64,000 nucleotides of DNA, taken from the NCBI GenBank assembly GCA_038503065.1, contig JBCAMK010000016.1:1488001-1552000 (forward strand), read 5' to 3'. The position numbers were made by a program, and so were the translations under genes. This stretch comes from Paragyromitra xinjiangensis (lineage: Eukaryota > Ascomycota > Pezizomycetes > Pezizales > Discinaceae). Below are positions 11,841-24,011 of this stretch, piece after piece (position 1 is the stretch's first letter; every line of letters begins with the position of its first letter). The notes under the pieces were generated by a model that was not told the origin of the DNA, did not search any database, and saw nothing but the letters and a program-made list of their open reading frames with translations.

Positions 11841-14800
11841 GTGTTGTTTCAATTGTAATTTTTTTTCTATGCTGCACCCTAGTTTGGGGAGGGGTTTTGA
11901 CTTTTTGTAACCTTACGTAAATAAATAATTTTCCGGACCAAGTCAAGGATCCCGTATAAGGTAGCTTGCTCCCTTCCTAGCAACCGTTGCTAGGCTAAAG
12001 AACTCTGGGGACAACTACCGGAGTGTCACTCCCAATTAAATACGGCATAAAATATCACTCGGTTAACAAACAGGAAGTCATACCGTGCTCCCAAGCATTA
12101 CTTCTCTCGCTCCATTTTTCTTCAGTAACAGCTCATCAGTAACAGCTCATTCTGCACTAAATTAGGTTTCCTATCTTCCAAAACCAGTCGCTCAGGGAGT
12201 CACGAAGAGTTTTCACACGGTGGCGCCAGCAGCGTTATGGTAGGATGATCATTGCCTAACGCGTAATCTAATGCGTCTTAATGGCTTCATAGTACCATAT
12301 CAATATGTCGGTTGTTCGGCATTGCGTGTTCTTACGTTTCAATTAGAACGTTCAGGGTGTCTAGGATACCCAGGTTTTTTTACCGTCCTGTCGAAGTTGA
12401 AGAACGTCATGGTCTGTTCAAGTTTTACCATGCCCTGAAGCAGTCGGGGATTTTATCGGTAGCCCTTGCGCGCCGACGCAGGGTCATTAGGCGAGTTCAG
12501 CGTGTTGTTTCAGACCTGTGTTGGCAGCCATTTCGGTCAGCCGTGTAAATGTTATTCTAAATTACCCATCAACGCCATCGTGAACACGTCTATTCCGTAA
12601 CCCTTCAGCACTTTCGTCGGGGTTACTCAGTTGTAATTGGTGGGGGGGAAAGTCCGGTGCCTAGGGGTACAAGAACTGCCCTCACCAAAGATCATAGAGT
12701 GTCCCGAAATCTCCAAAGTAACTTTTCGCCAAGGCCGCAGACAGTGCTTGTTTCTAACGGACCCCAAGCAACATCGACCGATAGCAACTTAATAAACTCG
12801 AGGGTTACTCGGCCGGTATATATGTGATTTTAATTATGCGTCGGCGACCTCCTGCAGCCTCCCGTGGAAACTCGTAGATAATCTCCAGCATGTAATAGGC
12901 CTCCTAAATATGTAACCTACATCAAGGCGCTTCCCTCGCTTGAACAGCCGACTATTGTATTATGGACCCTGTCGTGGATGATTGACAAGTGTTTGTACCT
13001 CTGGCCTGTTGGCAGACTTGGGTACTCTACTGAACTTTTTTCAACAACCGCCTGCAAGGGATCGGAATATTCCGGCTGTGGGGAAGACTTAATATCGACT
13101 ACGTACGCGTTGGAGCCATCGCCAGCCTTGCATCGATGGCGCAAACAGGTTCTCTAATGCAGCCTCGCTTGTTTATTCCCCAGGGCAAAACTAAGTAAGA
13201 TGAGGAATTACTGGTGAGGAAGGTACGCCAAGAACAGGTGGCGGCGAATAGCAGGACCCTCGGGATTATTTCCAGAGCCTTTCGGAAGAGAAAAGGGTTC
13301 AAAACACACTCAACTGGCAGCTCGGGTCTCGAGTGGTACAAGATATTTGTTCCCGAAATGAGACAAATGATGATGAATTATTCCGGGCCAGAATAAGCTT
13401 TGCTGAACGCGTGGTTGTCGTGGACCAGTTGCACCGATCACCAACCCACAATCATGAGCCGCATAGAGTAGTCGACGCAAGGAGCCGCATTGCCCATCGT
13501 CGACCAATTTGCTGATAAGAAGCCAGACGAATAACAGTTGAACTCGCCCAGGAGATCTGACTCCGTGCGTAGTGACGGCTATCTCGATCCCGCACCTCGC
13601 CTTGCGACAGAATCACTTTTCCTATAAAAGTTTCTTTGATAACGCATTAAACGCAGCTAGCCGTATCCCTATTTTGTAGGGTAATACCGGAACGAGTTCC
13701 AGCCAATCTTTACTTACCTGTTCATCTCATTAGCGACCCATTTCCGTTGAAACTTGCTCGTTACTGCAGCTGGTCGCCTTTGCTCGGTATTCGCACCCTC
13801 GAACGAAAACTTGCACGCAACACCTGGGGGCCATGCAATAACTGCGAGGGCGGAGATAGTCGGGGATTTTAATCATGAGGCATTAGTCAGATCCAAACAT
13901 TACAGGGATCGTTCAAGCCCTCGAGGCTTTCGCACGTACGCCAACTCTTCATGTTTTGCTGCATTCCTCGAAACCTGGCCATGGGAACGAACACGAACCC
14001 CCGGATTATTATGTGATATGGGCTTTCCCATTGCGTCTTTTTCGCTTACCAATGTGTAAACCATCACTCTAACAAAGCCGGGGATACGGGATTGTATGCA
14101 GTTCGTGTGGGGTGGCTCTTAAACTTCACCTTCCACTTTCCATTAACCCCCATCACACTTCTGCATGCGATCCTATCAGCTCTCAAAACTGATCCTCCCC
14201 CTGCTCAACGCTCTTCACCGATTCCCCCATGTCAAAACCCCTACTCTTATTCGCCCCCTTTTCGTGGTGTTTTCGGCCATAATCTAAACCTCACAGCAAA
14301 ACCACCACCCCCCCCCCATCACGACCCCAGCCCCCTCGGATAGTACTCAATCAATTAATTCCCTTATATTTATACCAGCTAAATTTGCTGCAAGAGCATG
14401 CATGACTGAGCAAGTAAGGGGAGTCATTAATGCACCGTCATCACGGTAATTATGCCCAGCCCTACCTGTAAATCTCATTCGGCATTGGATGCTCTACTGT
14501 CCATACAATAAAACTCCGCTCCAGGAAGAGGGCTACCAATAGTATACAGGAGAATATTAACTTCCACGAGTGATGTTTCATGATCATATTTCACATATAT
14601 CTTCATCTAGAATAGCGGTAAGTGCCGGATATAAACATTCGCGGTAACATTTGGTCATTTTTTTTCTGACTCAGTGGTGATATCTCATAAATATTTCTTG
14701 ATTTACTGCGCCTCGAGCTATGAAAAACTCAAATTCGATTGGTATCGTGTGTCACTGATTTAAACAAACAACTTTTGGGAACCTTCAATTAGAGGAGGAT

Positions 14801-15174
14801 CAAATAGAGATGAATGAGGCTTAAAATATAATGTGACAAAGCGAAACATGCGTAATCATCACTCGTAAGATTCGTAAACAATAAGAAACCCTTAAGCTTT
14901 TACTCGAAAACAAAAGATGAGAACCACAGCCACCTCTTTCTAGCATGCACAACAAAGGAAAAAAATTACCCAAATTACGTATACCCAAAATATCCATACA
15001 CCACACCCATACATAGAAAACACCCAGTGGAAACAGAAATGTAGAGAACGTCGGTAGCATAATAGCCAAAAGAAAACCAGCATCAAAAACACTCCAGGTG
15101 CACCAAATCAAATTATGCAAAAAACTCCATTTCCCAAATTCCAAAACCCAACTCCCATATACAAAACCGTACAC
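11841..15174. other. Long gene-poor interval
   Basis: No supported gene in 3.3 kb. Frames at 12312-12548, 13754-14059 and 14092-14343 (+) and 12917-13341 (-) have no domain motifs or splice support and mutually overlap on opposite strands. The 14821-15174 minus frame directly follows the stop of the 159-aa gene and is probably its 3' untranslated region. A C-run near 14310 is a simple homopolymer. Confidence 0.5.
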
Positions 15175-15654
15175 TTAATACTTCACAATAACATTCCCAT
15201 CCATACTCTGAGTAGTAGAGGTAGCTGACCGAACAGACTGGCCATCCAACGAGCACTTCTCATCGCCGGAGTGATCTTCCAATCCCATATCCTCAGCAGA
15301 CAATATAAGTGGTTCTCCGCTATCTCGTCCGTAGAAAAACTTCTCCGTGTAGCGGTGGTAGGCAGCTCCTCGGGAGGAGACATAGGACGCTCTCGCGGGT
15401 CCACCGGAAGCCATGGTGTTTCTACGCTGGGCGCGGAGGTAGCCGGGTGATGATGGCGAGGAGTGGACTGCTGTGGTGGATGGAACATGGATAGATGAAC
15501 GCCGGGTTGGAACGTTTATTACATGGACTTTTTGATGTTTCTCGTCTGAGGACCCAGAGCAGGCGGTTGTGACAATCCGTGCTGGTACAGGGTAGTCGGA
15601 CATATCTTGGTAAGAAACTGACTTGGAGGATTTGTGGAGTTGGACGAGGCACAT
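15175..15654 (-). CDS. Hypothetical protein, 159 aa
   Basis: A single-exon frame starts MCLVQLHKSSKSVSYQDMSD and ends with NVIVKY. It is rich in serine and arginine, has no signal peptide or membrane helix, and shows repeated Ser/Thr-Pro or Arg-Arg-Ser contexts (TRRSS, SSPSSPGY, QRRNT) that could be phosphorylation sites. Upstream on the coding strand (15655-16110) lies a strongly pyrimidine-rich stretch typical of fungal promoters and leaders, supporting a real transcript. I recognise no family. A small regulatory or disordered protein is possible. The alternative, that it is only a chance frame, is less likely given its length and the upstream tract. Confidence 0.5.
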   Translation of the reverse strand: MCLVQLHKSSKSVSYQDMSDYPVPARIVTTACSGSSDEKHQKVHVINVPTRRSSIHVPSTTAVHSSPSSPGYLRAQRRNTMASGGPARASYVSSRGAAYHRYTEKFFYGRDSGEPLILSAEDMGLEDHSGDEKCSLDGQSVRSATSTTQSMDGNVIVKY

Positions 15655-16110
15655 TGTTGATTGAGGTATTAGGAACTACTGGAGTGTACGAGGTAGGAGT
15701 CTGTTGATTAATGTGCGAAGTGCGAAGACGATGATCAGGTGACAACGAAGTGTTGATATAGTAGCGTCTACTGTGAATTAAAAAAAAGAGATCGGGAAAA
15801 AGGGTCCTTTATAGATGGAAGTGGAAGCCGAGTATTCAGGAACGAAGTGAAATGGAAATGGCGTAGCGGCCAAGAGATTTGCTGGAAAGTTGGAAGCGAA
15901 TGAGAATGGGAGGAGAAAGGTAAACAAATAATATAAATGTAAACAAAGAAAGAAAGGGCACAGCCTGTGTGAAGAGAGATGTCAGCTAAGGCATACACAG
16001 AGGAAAACATGTAAAATATCGAATGATATCCACTTAAGCACAGCGGAACAGGGACAACAAACCCGGGAAGAGAAGAGAAAAGAAAAAAGAAGAAAAAGAA
16101 ACAACGTATT

Positions 16111-18554
16111 AAAGACGGCGAATGTTGCTTGTGCTGTCGAATGATGGTGGGCAAGAAAACAGCAGGAGTGAGTGGCCTTTTAAACCTGCACAGTAGTAGT
16201 ATTCAATGCATCTATAACATCCTAGTATCGTCCAGTCCTCGGGTGCCACTACCCTCCCAATTACGGAGACACCTTCTATTCGCTACCAAACATCCACAGG
16301 TATCAGCCTGCAACGCGATGTGCGTTAAATCGTGTCAGATATTTACTGCTTGTCGTACCCCACAAAAACATTGGCTGCTATCGCCGGGTGTGGCGTAGTA
16401 ATAAAATGAGTTTAATTTTCAGGTGCTAAATAAGAAAGCGACATTTGCTGGCTCGTGTTACACGCGCGCGCATTGCGTAAGGGGAAACCTCCGATTCAGC
16501 CGCATAGTGATAAAATAGACTGTACCTTATTTCAGGCGCGTGGCAAAGGCATCTTCCTCGCCCAGCAGCCTCAAAAGTGGCTGCGCATTACTTCTGGAAT
16601 GTGAACCCCAAATGCTGTCAAGGGTCATGATAGTACTTCCTCAGGTAACTTCCACCAACATGGAGCGGTATACGTATAGATCTTTGATTTCACAATATGC
16701 TCTCAAGCAATTTTACAAGCCCAATTTCCCAGAGCCACGAGCCCAACTATAGAAGTGCGAAATTCAGCTACAAAGAGACGCAGCCTTATCGCTTCTACTC
16801 TACCACATTTAGGTTCAGCGTTTGTGGCTTACAGCTAGGTAGTCAATTGGATCAAAAGTTGTAGCTACATGTAGCTCTCTAGTGAAACCAGGGGATCGTG
16901 AAACGCGCAGCTAACAGTAGCTTATGTTAATAAAAGACAACACTCCAGTAAATCTCCCCACTCCCAATTGGCCAAAATCAAGATAGTCAATGCGCCTCCC
17001 CCTTGTCGAAGTTTAATGTAGGTTCTCTGTATCAACATGTCTCAGTTTCCGAGGTTGCAGCTCGTCCGATCTTACCTACCACTGAACCTCGCATCTCCGC
17101 CTCGAACAACCTTACCCGAGACACAGATTAACGAAGCCAGTAAACAACATTTTTCGAGGATGGAGTAGTTATCATGGTAAAACACATTATACCTGGATTA
17201 TTCCTTGGGCGCGCGCTTAGAAACCATGGTCGCAGATTTTGCCCCAATCATATTCCCTCTTCCCAGTTTTTTCTATGATCGGTTTTGTGTCCTAGTTAGA
17301 GCTCCTACCGTGGGCGCAAACCAGAATTCATTTTTCGTAGGTACCCCTACATGGAAATTCGATGGATGTTCCCTCGCGTTTCTCGAACTAAAATATGTTT
17401 AAGGGGTTTCGTTATCTAAGGCAATCAGATCACCTGAGCTGAACTCGTCATGTTCTTGAAACGATAAACCGTTGGTGAAACTGCAGGAACGCTTTGGAAC
17501 ACATTCGGTAAACGTCCCTATATGCATTAAGAAGGGTTATAATCCCTTCAAAGACTAAAGGGATCCCTAGATCCTTGGGGTTGAGACTATCCAATCTCTA
17601 AACTAAATTTTGGTGGTGGATGATCTCTAGGGGTTCATGGCTAGCAATCTCATAACACATTAAGCAAGCTTGGGCCTGTAAGCTTAAGAAACAGGAACGT
17701 AAGAGTTTTGACTCCAGGGCACAAGTTAGCTAACAGAACTTCCGATATGTTATATGAGAAATCAAGAATACTGCAACACAAAAAGAATATGATTACGCGT
17801 TAGTGTTGACACTTAAGGAAAATGATCAACGTTGGAATGAAGCAGATGGAGGGAACCCAATCGGACGGGAAGAATGAAATACGTGTCGGAAGTTACTAGC
17901 AGTTTGATTTCACTGAGATTGTTGGAGCTTGAGACGTGCTTTTCACTTTATTTCCCCCTTAATGTCTGTTCGATGGTGTCCGCCTAATATTTAGCTCTGT
18001 TCAGGTACGTCTCTTTACCCTAGTTTTTGGGATTGTACCCCAGGCCTAGTATCGTAAATGCTGGTAGAAGAACTACGTGAGGGGGGAGTAGATAGCAGAT
18101 CATTATCTAGGAGGGTAATATCGATACCTTGACATCTTACGGATTTTCAACAATCAAGGATTTCACAGGAAATTTTTAAGGTCTACTGGTGGAAAGAAAA
18201 TTCATTATTCAAGAAAGAACTACTTTAAAGTAGCTCTTAGTTGTTATTAGCCCTAAGCCTGCGCCTCGGTCATATAGCTATAGGCTGGTTTCCCAATCAA
18301 CATTTAGAAACAGACGAACTAATCAGAATTAACGACATAAAACTATATGCCTCACTATATATACTTCCCGATTCGTCATAGATGAAACTTTTATCGTATG
18401 TTCACACAAGTATCCACCAATCTGAATATCCTCTCAACGTGAGCCTCTGCGATCCTCTCACATAATTCGTTTTTTTAATTTGCTCTTCCACGACTGATTA
18501 CAGAATCCTCAAATCGGACCTGAGGATCATCTCGTTGCGTACACCTTACAAGTC
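16111..18554. other. Intergenic, no supported gene
   Basis: About 2.4 kb of mostly AT-rich sequence with no credible frame. A CTACATGTAG palindrome is at 16865-16874. Frames at 16129-16398, 16540-16752 and 17205-17402 (+) are short and lack motifs. Confidence 0.5.
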
Positions 18555-21227
18555 CTAGTGTGTGGTTGATTTTTGGTTGGAGGTGAACATCTCCCTGAGG
18601 CCGGCGAATAGGGCACCTTTGGAGATATCGGTAACGGGAGCTGTAGCCCTGACAATCGAATTGCGGAGATGTAGTGGTACGTTAGATCTGATCATCTGAA
18701 AGAAGTACTCTGAAACACTAAGCTCGCCCGTCATGAGGATGTATCGTAATGCCCCACCCCGAACTAGTATGGCCTCTTGTTGAGCCTTGATGAGTCCCAT
18801 AATGTGATCGACAACAGGTTCATAGCATCGAAGAATTTCGGCGTTCGTGAAGGTCGCATAGCCATCAGCAATATCAACCTCGGGATAATCCAGCTCCTCA
18901 CAAACCTCAACGGCCCAATTCTGCCCATTATTTCTGAAGTCCTTTATAATCTGAGAACTAAATTGGAGCATAAATTGGCGCCGGATCTCACCAGAAACCC
19001 TGCTGTCAATTTCGTCCAGCTTCCGAAACTTGGCGCGAACGACATCAGAAAAATTCGCCTCAACATTCCCAGACCCACAGCAGTCGTCAGAAGTAAAAGT
19101 AAACCCAGAAATATATAAAGGAACTACTGAGTCAACTTTATATGCGGCTATTTCAGTTGTCCACTTGTCGCAATCGACAACCAAAACAACGTCATGGACA
19201 TCAAGCTCCAGTAGGCCATCATTGACACAGTATAAAACAAGAGCTTCAGGGTACGGAATAGTCGTCAGACGGTTGTCATTGTCATCTCGAATGAAGCCGG
19301 CCTTAGCCGCAGCAGTACGATATTCTGATGCGGCCGCCCTTGACCGAGTTACAGGGATAGCAATGATATATCTGATATTGCGCTCTTCTCGCTCAAAGAT
19401 TTCAGGGAGATAGTCTCTTAATACCAAACGCACAGCCTCGCGTAGTTCCGAGAAGTAATCTGCAACGGCATCGATCGCAGACTTTCTAGGAGGGAAAGGC
19501 AGGAGAATGTTGGTAGTCTGGCGGGCTAAGTAGAGAGGAAGGTATCTAGCCTAAGCACGACCAATCTTAGACGAGCAAACTACATATAGCTCAAAGAAGA
19601 TATACCTCTTTAGTTTCGAGCTGCTTCCAATGCCGTGTCGATAAGTCACGTTGCAGGCCGCCAGGATCTTGATAGTCACCAGCAATACTAGTAGAAATCT
19701 AAAGTGGTCATTAACTTCCACTGTTATTCGAGCTTCACATTTTAAACTTACCCGTGCTTTGATTTTTTCCGATCTTTGGCGAGGCCACTCGGTTATGATG
19801 CCTTCCGTCACCTTTTCGCCAGCCACAAAAGCAAAAGTAACGCTGCTTTTGATAATACCCTAGCGTATCCATCAGTACGACTGATATAGCTTAAAGAAAT
19901 TTGTAGGATATCTACGAAATTAATAGCAACGATTATCGCCCTTTTCTCTAGCTTAACCCATCGAGCTGTAATGACTTTTCTATATGGAGCGTATGCTGAG
20001 AGTGGGGTATTTGTTAACGTTATTGGCAACTGAAAGGGACCAGGGCCAAAGGGCGAAACCCCACTCTTAAGCGCAGGAGAGATAGTACTGTCTTCAGATC
20101 CATCAGAGACTCGAGTTTGTAGCCATGGAGAACTAAGTGACTCTGTAGAATTAATTGAAAATGGAGAGTTAGGTGGCGGTGACGTGGGGGTTGGGATATT
20201 CTCGTAGAACCCAGAAATGCCGGTAGGTGGCTCATATTCCGGTAGTCGTACCACATTTTCAGTAGTTGGATTAGGCAGGCCGGTGTAGGGACCTTGTTGG
20301 CCGGGTGGGGAGCTCTCTGTACCCACGTTGCTCCCTGAAAAAGGTGCTACTTCTGTTCTTTGGTAGACATGGTGTGTGCCTAAATTCGCTGATACCGATG
20401 CGGGGGCTTCATCGAAAGGAGAAGTAGCAGGTATTGGTGGCGATAAGAGAGTTCGGGGATATGGGGTTGTTGGACTAACAGGGGAGTACAAATTTGACTG
20501 TGATAAGGATGAAGAAGACGGTAAATCGCCATAGGGAATTCCCCATTGTCTTGCCAGTAAGGCTTTCTCTGAGGCATCTTCATTTGCAACAATCTGCTCC
20601 GCAACTAGATGTCGGAGGATGCTATGCATTCGATCTACACCGCCGTGAATTGCCTCCACACGCCCTTCAACACGCATACCTACCACACTTAAGTTCATCT
20701 CTATCAGCATACGTAATACAAAACAACCCAGCTCATGAGAATTTCTGGGTTGAACCTGCCATCCCACACCTAAATAATAGGATTACTTACGTAGATAACG
20801 ATTGCAACTTCAACCCCAGAGTATTCTTTGCGCTCTCCAACCTCTCCTTAAACAATCTGATATCTTTTTCCTTAAATGTCCATCTGATTCCTCTCCAAGT
20901 ACGACTACCCCAACCACTCGTCGTGTCGCTTCTCAGCTTCTTTATCATGAACGACAACTCGATGATAATATCCATACACCTGTCCAAGATAGAGTCGAGG
21001 TCCGCGATCCACTCATCCGAAGGAGGGTTAGACCAGTTTCTATTTTTGAAGGTTGATTGCAACTCTGAAAACACCGATTCAGTCGCTTTGAGCTCGAGAT
21101 GTAGCGCAAGTATGTCGCGGGGCGCCTCGCGAACATCCGTAAGGAACTCGGTGAACGCGATTGAGCATCTTGTAGTAACACTTACTATACCTGCGATTGA
21201 GCCCAGTATAGAAATTGGGTCGGCCAT
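18555..21227 (-). CDS. STAND N-terminal domain fused to Hsp70-like pseudo-ATPase
   Basis: Five exons fit on the minus strand: 21227-20791, 20744-19916, 19859-19752, 19698-19606 and 19550-18555, giving 820 residues with all phases matching. Residues 1-145 (MADPISILGSIAGIVSVTTR, then a helical LHLELKATESVFSELQ region) match the N-terminal region common in fungal STAND/NLR proteins. A proline/serine-rich linker (about 200-380) follows. Residues from about 412 form an Hsp70/HSPA12-like actin-type fold: IIVAINFGIIKSS (phosphate-1 position), EGIITEWPRQ, IRYIIAIPVTRSRAAASEYR, LTTIPYPEALVLY, and C-terminal DISKGALFAGLRE. The ATP-site motifs are degenerate: the usual DFGTT reads NFGII, DxGGGT reads DCDKWT (615-620), and the GGF adenosine motif reads TGE (763-765). 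No NACHT is present. I infer a signalling or sensing role rather than active chaperoning. Confidence 0.85.
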
Positions 21228-23389
21228 GCTCTTTCTTGCGGCTTGAGTGGTGGGGCCTTTGTATTCTCAACCAGAGTAGCGAAGGTGATGGGCCCGCAAG
21301 GCTGAGAAAGTGCATCCCTGCTTGTTTTCAGTATCACATAGCTCGACCACGAATATAGTGACACGAACCCTAATCAACGCTCTGCATACAGTGCTCGAGT
21401 TCTAAACAGGGTAAAAAACGGTAGAAAAAGAGATATTTGACATGGAAAAAGAAGAAAACACAGGACACAGCCCCTTAAGCGAGGCCTCTATCAGAAAAAA
21501 GCGTCGTTCTGCTGTTGTTGGTGCCAGTGGTGAGAACAAAACCCCTTTTTCCTTCCTTGGCTAGAACTGAATTGGGGTGAGTGAGTGACAGAGATCTTGA
21601 GTCACCAGCTTTAGTTCAGAACGCCCGAACTTTAACTTGACTCTCTGTATCACCGTCCGCTGTCGACAGTTAATACGGTAATTGCCCCAGACCGTGATAG
21701 GCCATTTAATGATGCTACTTGATACTATAGGGCATTAAACTCTCGAGCCATGGGTTGTCTTCTAATTCTTACTGCAGTACAATCACTCCGATCTCATAGA
21801 GCGATTTCATATCCCTATAAGGCAGATATACTAATAAGAAAGGCCCAGTACACCCAAAATAATCCCTGTCTGGACTCATACATACCCTTATAACCCGAAC
21901 CTTTATAGAGAGAGCCAACTGTAAGCCCTTAATTAAACTTTTTACTAAACTTTTTCCAAGCTCTAAGTCTTTTCTCGAGCCTTCCACCTTGTCAGTGTTA
22001 ATGGTAAAAAAAATCACAAAAAATGATACCACTTCCGCCGATCTCCACTTCACCTAATTACAGAAACCCTTGCAGGTAAACCCAAACCCTAACCTTTTTC
22101 TCAAATCGATGACCTAGCCTAGGCTAACTATCAATACCCACCACCCGGCTCCGCTCGGTATGAGACGTTACGGTATGTGAAGAAGTTTACGTATAGTTGG
22201 GCATTTCTCCATTAGGCTACTTCTAGCGGTTAGTCGAATAGTTAACGTTAGTTACATGTAGTAAACTGTTGAAGAGAGGACGTTAAAGGGGTTTTTGTAT
22301 ATGTATTTATTGATGATCGAAGATCAGAGAACTGAGCCGAGAGGTAGACTACATGTATTTATACACTACATGTAGTTCCTCCGCTAGTCAAACCTAGTCC
22401 CAGTAATACATATCCTCCACGTACACGGAAGCATTAACCATTTTGGCATAAGCATAAATTATATTCCCACAAAACAAGACAGGAGAAATACATATCCACA
22501 CCATATGCATCTCACCTGAGTTAGTAGATAATGAACCAGAAAATTTGTATAGGCAAAGTACCCACAAAGCATCAAGAAAGCCGTAACAAAGGAAACCCGA
22601 TGCCTTCCCGAGACAAAGATTGTTAACCACGCTTCCTGGCGACATTCCTCCGATTTCCTATGTAAAAGCATTAGGAAAAGCATTTGGTGATATACATTTA
22701 CGATAAACATCCCTTTTTTTTAATCATAATTTCATTGATTTCTGGGTACAAGAATATCGGTAGACGTCCATAAAGCACATATTTACATTTCTTCATTAAC
22801 TTCAGTGGTAAAAGTGTTTACCTATCTTCCGTTGTGAAAGATCCGACCTCAAATTGCTGAGTTCTGGGATAAGGCCTATTAGGTAAATTACTTAGGGGGA
22901 GATCGTCAACTACTTTAGCGGGATATCACACAAATCAGGTAAAGATCTGAGATTAAGTACTGATATCCTCGCACCATAAATCTCATATGCGAGTCTAAGG
23001 AAGTTCCCGACTACCCGACGCCATGAGTACTGCATGTAGTCCAATAACCTAGTTACCCTGTCACTCTCGAGGAGAGTCGACTCACAGGGTATCGAGATAT
23101 AACCCATGTATAGCAGATAGACATGGGAGCAGCCTAGACTCCCTATCCCAGTTTCACATCTTCAATCCATTGTATCCCATCCTTTTGAGTTAGAAGGTTT
23201 CACAGATAGACTGTCGTTTCTCTTATTTTGATTCCCTCCTTTTTGCAACCCTCCAAATTTTCCCGTTCATAAAGGTCACCATTACTCCCCCTCCTACCCG
23301 TCCAAAAAGAAAGAACGAAAAAAAAAAGAACCACACATCATTACAGAATAGAACTACACTATGCATTCCCCCCCTCAACCATACACTCC
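21228..23389. other. Intergenic with TACATGTA palindromes
   Basis: No supported gene. TACATGTA palindromes occur at 22253, 22350 and 22367, two of them only 17 bp apart. Minus-strand frames at 21769-22053 and 22394-22710 are leucine- and tyrosine-rich but lack motifs and start context. Confidence 0.5.
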
Positions 23390-24011
23390 TCAATTCTTCT
23401 TCTTCCCATTCTTCGCACCCACCGCAGCCCTCCTCGCAGCCTCCTCGGCTTCAATCTTCTTAACCTCCTCACTCTCCTTCCTCTCAGCATACCACTGTCC
23501 GCTCTGCAAAACCAACACCCCAACCAACACCAGCGCCAAAATAACCTGACTAGCAGCCATAACCCTCAACGTATCAACCCTGCCAACCTCCTCTCCATAA
23601 TTACCCGACTCGACAATGCGCAGTCCACGGATCACGTTCGTGCCATACATGATCACACCGGCCATGTACAGGAGGAGCGAGGCACCATCGAACAGCATGT
23701 TCGATTCGGAAGCCTTATACAATTTTGTGATGAACCCAAGGAGACCGACAGCAATGATGATATCCAGGACGCGCACCATGATGGGGGGGGAGGAGGAGAG
23801 GAGGGAGTAGTGTGATTCAATAGCGCGGAGGATTTCTTCCGAAGGGGGGATGCTGTTCCAGAGGGTATGGTGGTCGTAGGTCCAGTTGGTGAAGATGATG
23901 CCGAGGAAAAAACATGTTGCTGGATTTGGGGTTAGCCTGCTGTTCTGCAGGAGTGAAGGAAGGGGGCTTACGGCAGATGATTAGGAAGGTTGCGAATGAT
24001 AGTTTCGACAT
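23390..24011 (-). CDS. SHR3: ER membrane chaperone Shr3
   Basis: Two exons: 24011-23972 and 23919-23390, with a 52-nt intron containing a CTAAC branch site; the protein has 189 residues. Family signatures are clear: the first membrane segment with FLGIIFTNWTYD followed by HTLW, then LLGFITKLYKASE and a second set of membrane helices (LLLYMAGVIMYGTNVI, VILALVLVGVLVLQSGQWY), ending in a charged, lysine-rich cytosolic tail (KNGKKKN). Shr3 is a four-helix ER protein that prevents aggregation of amino-acid permeases and helps load them into COPII vesicles. Length is close to that of the yeast protein. The KKxN-like tail is compatible with ER retention, which is an inference. The 13-codon first exon is short but its splice reconstructs the family's N terminus. 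Confidence 0.93.

Noticed and set aside
14821..15174. 117-codon hydrophobic minus ORF
   Set aside because: It lies directly after the stop of the 159-aa gene and is more likely its 3' untranslated region.
19551..19826. Separate 91-codon minus ORF
   Set aside because: It is an exon-intron read-through inside the STAND-N/Hsp70-like gene, explained by splicing.
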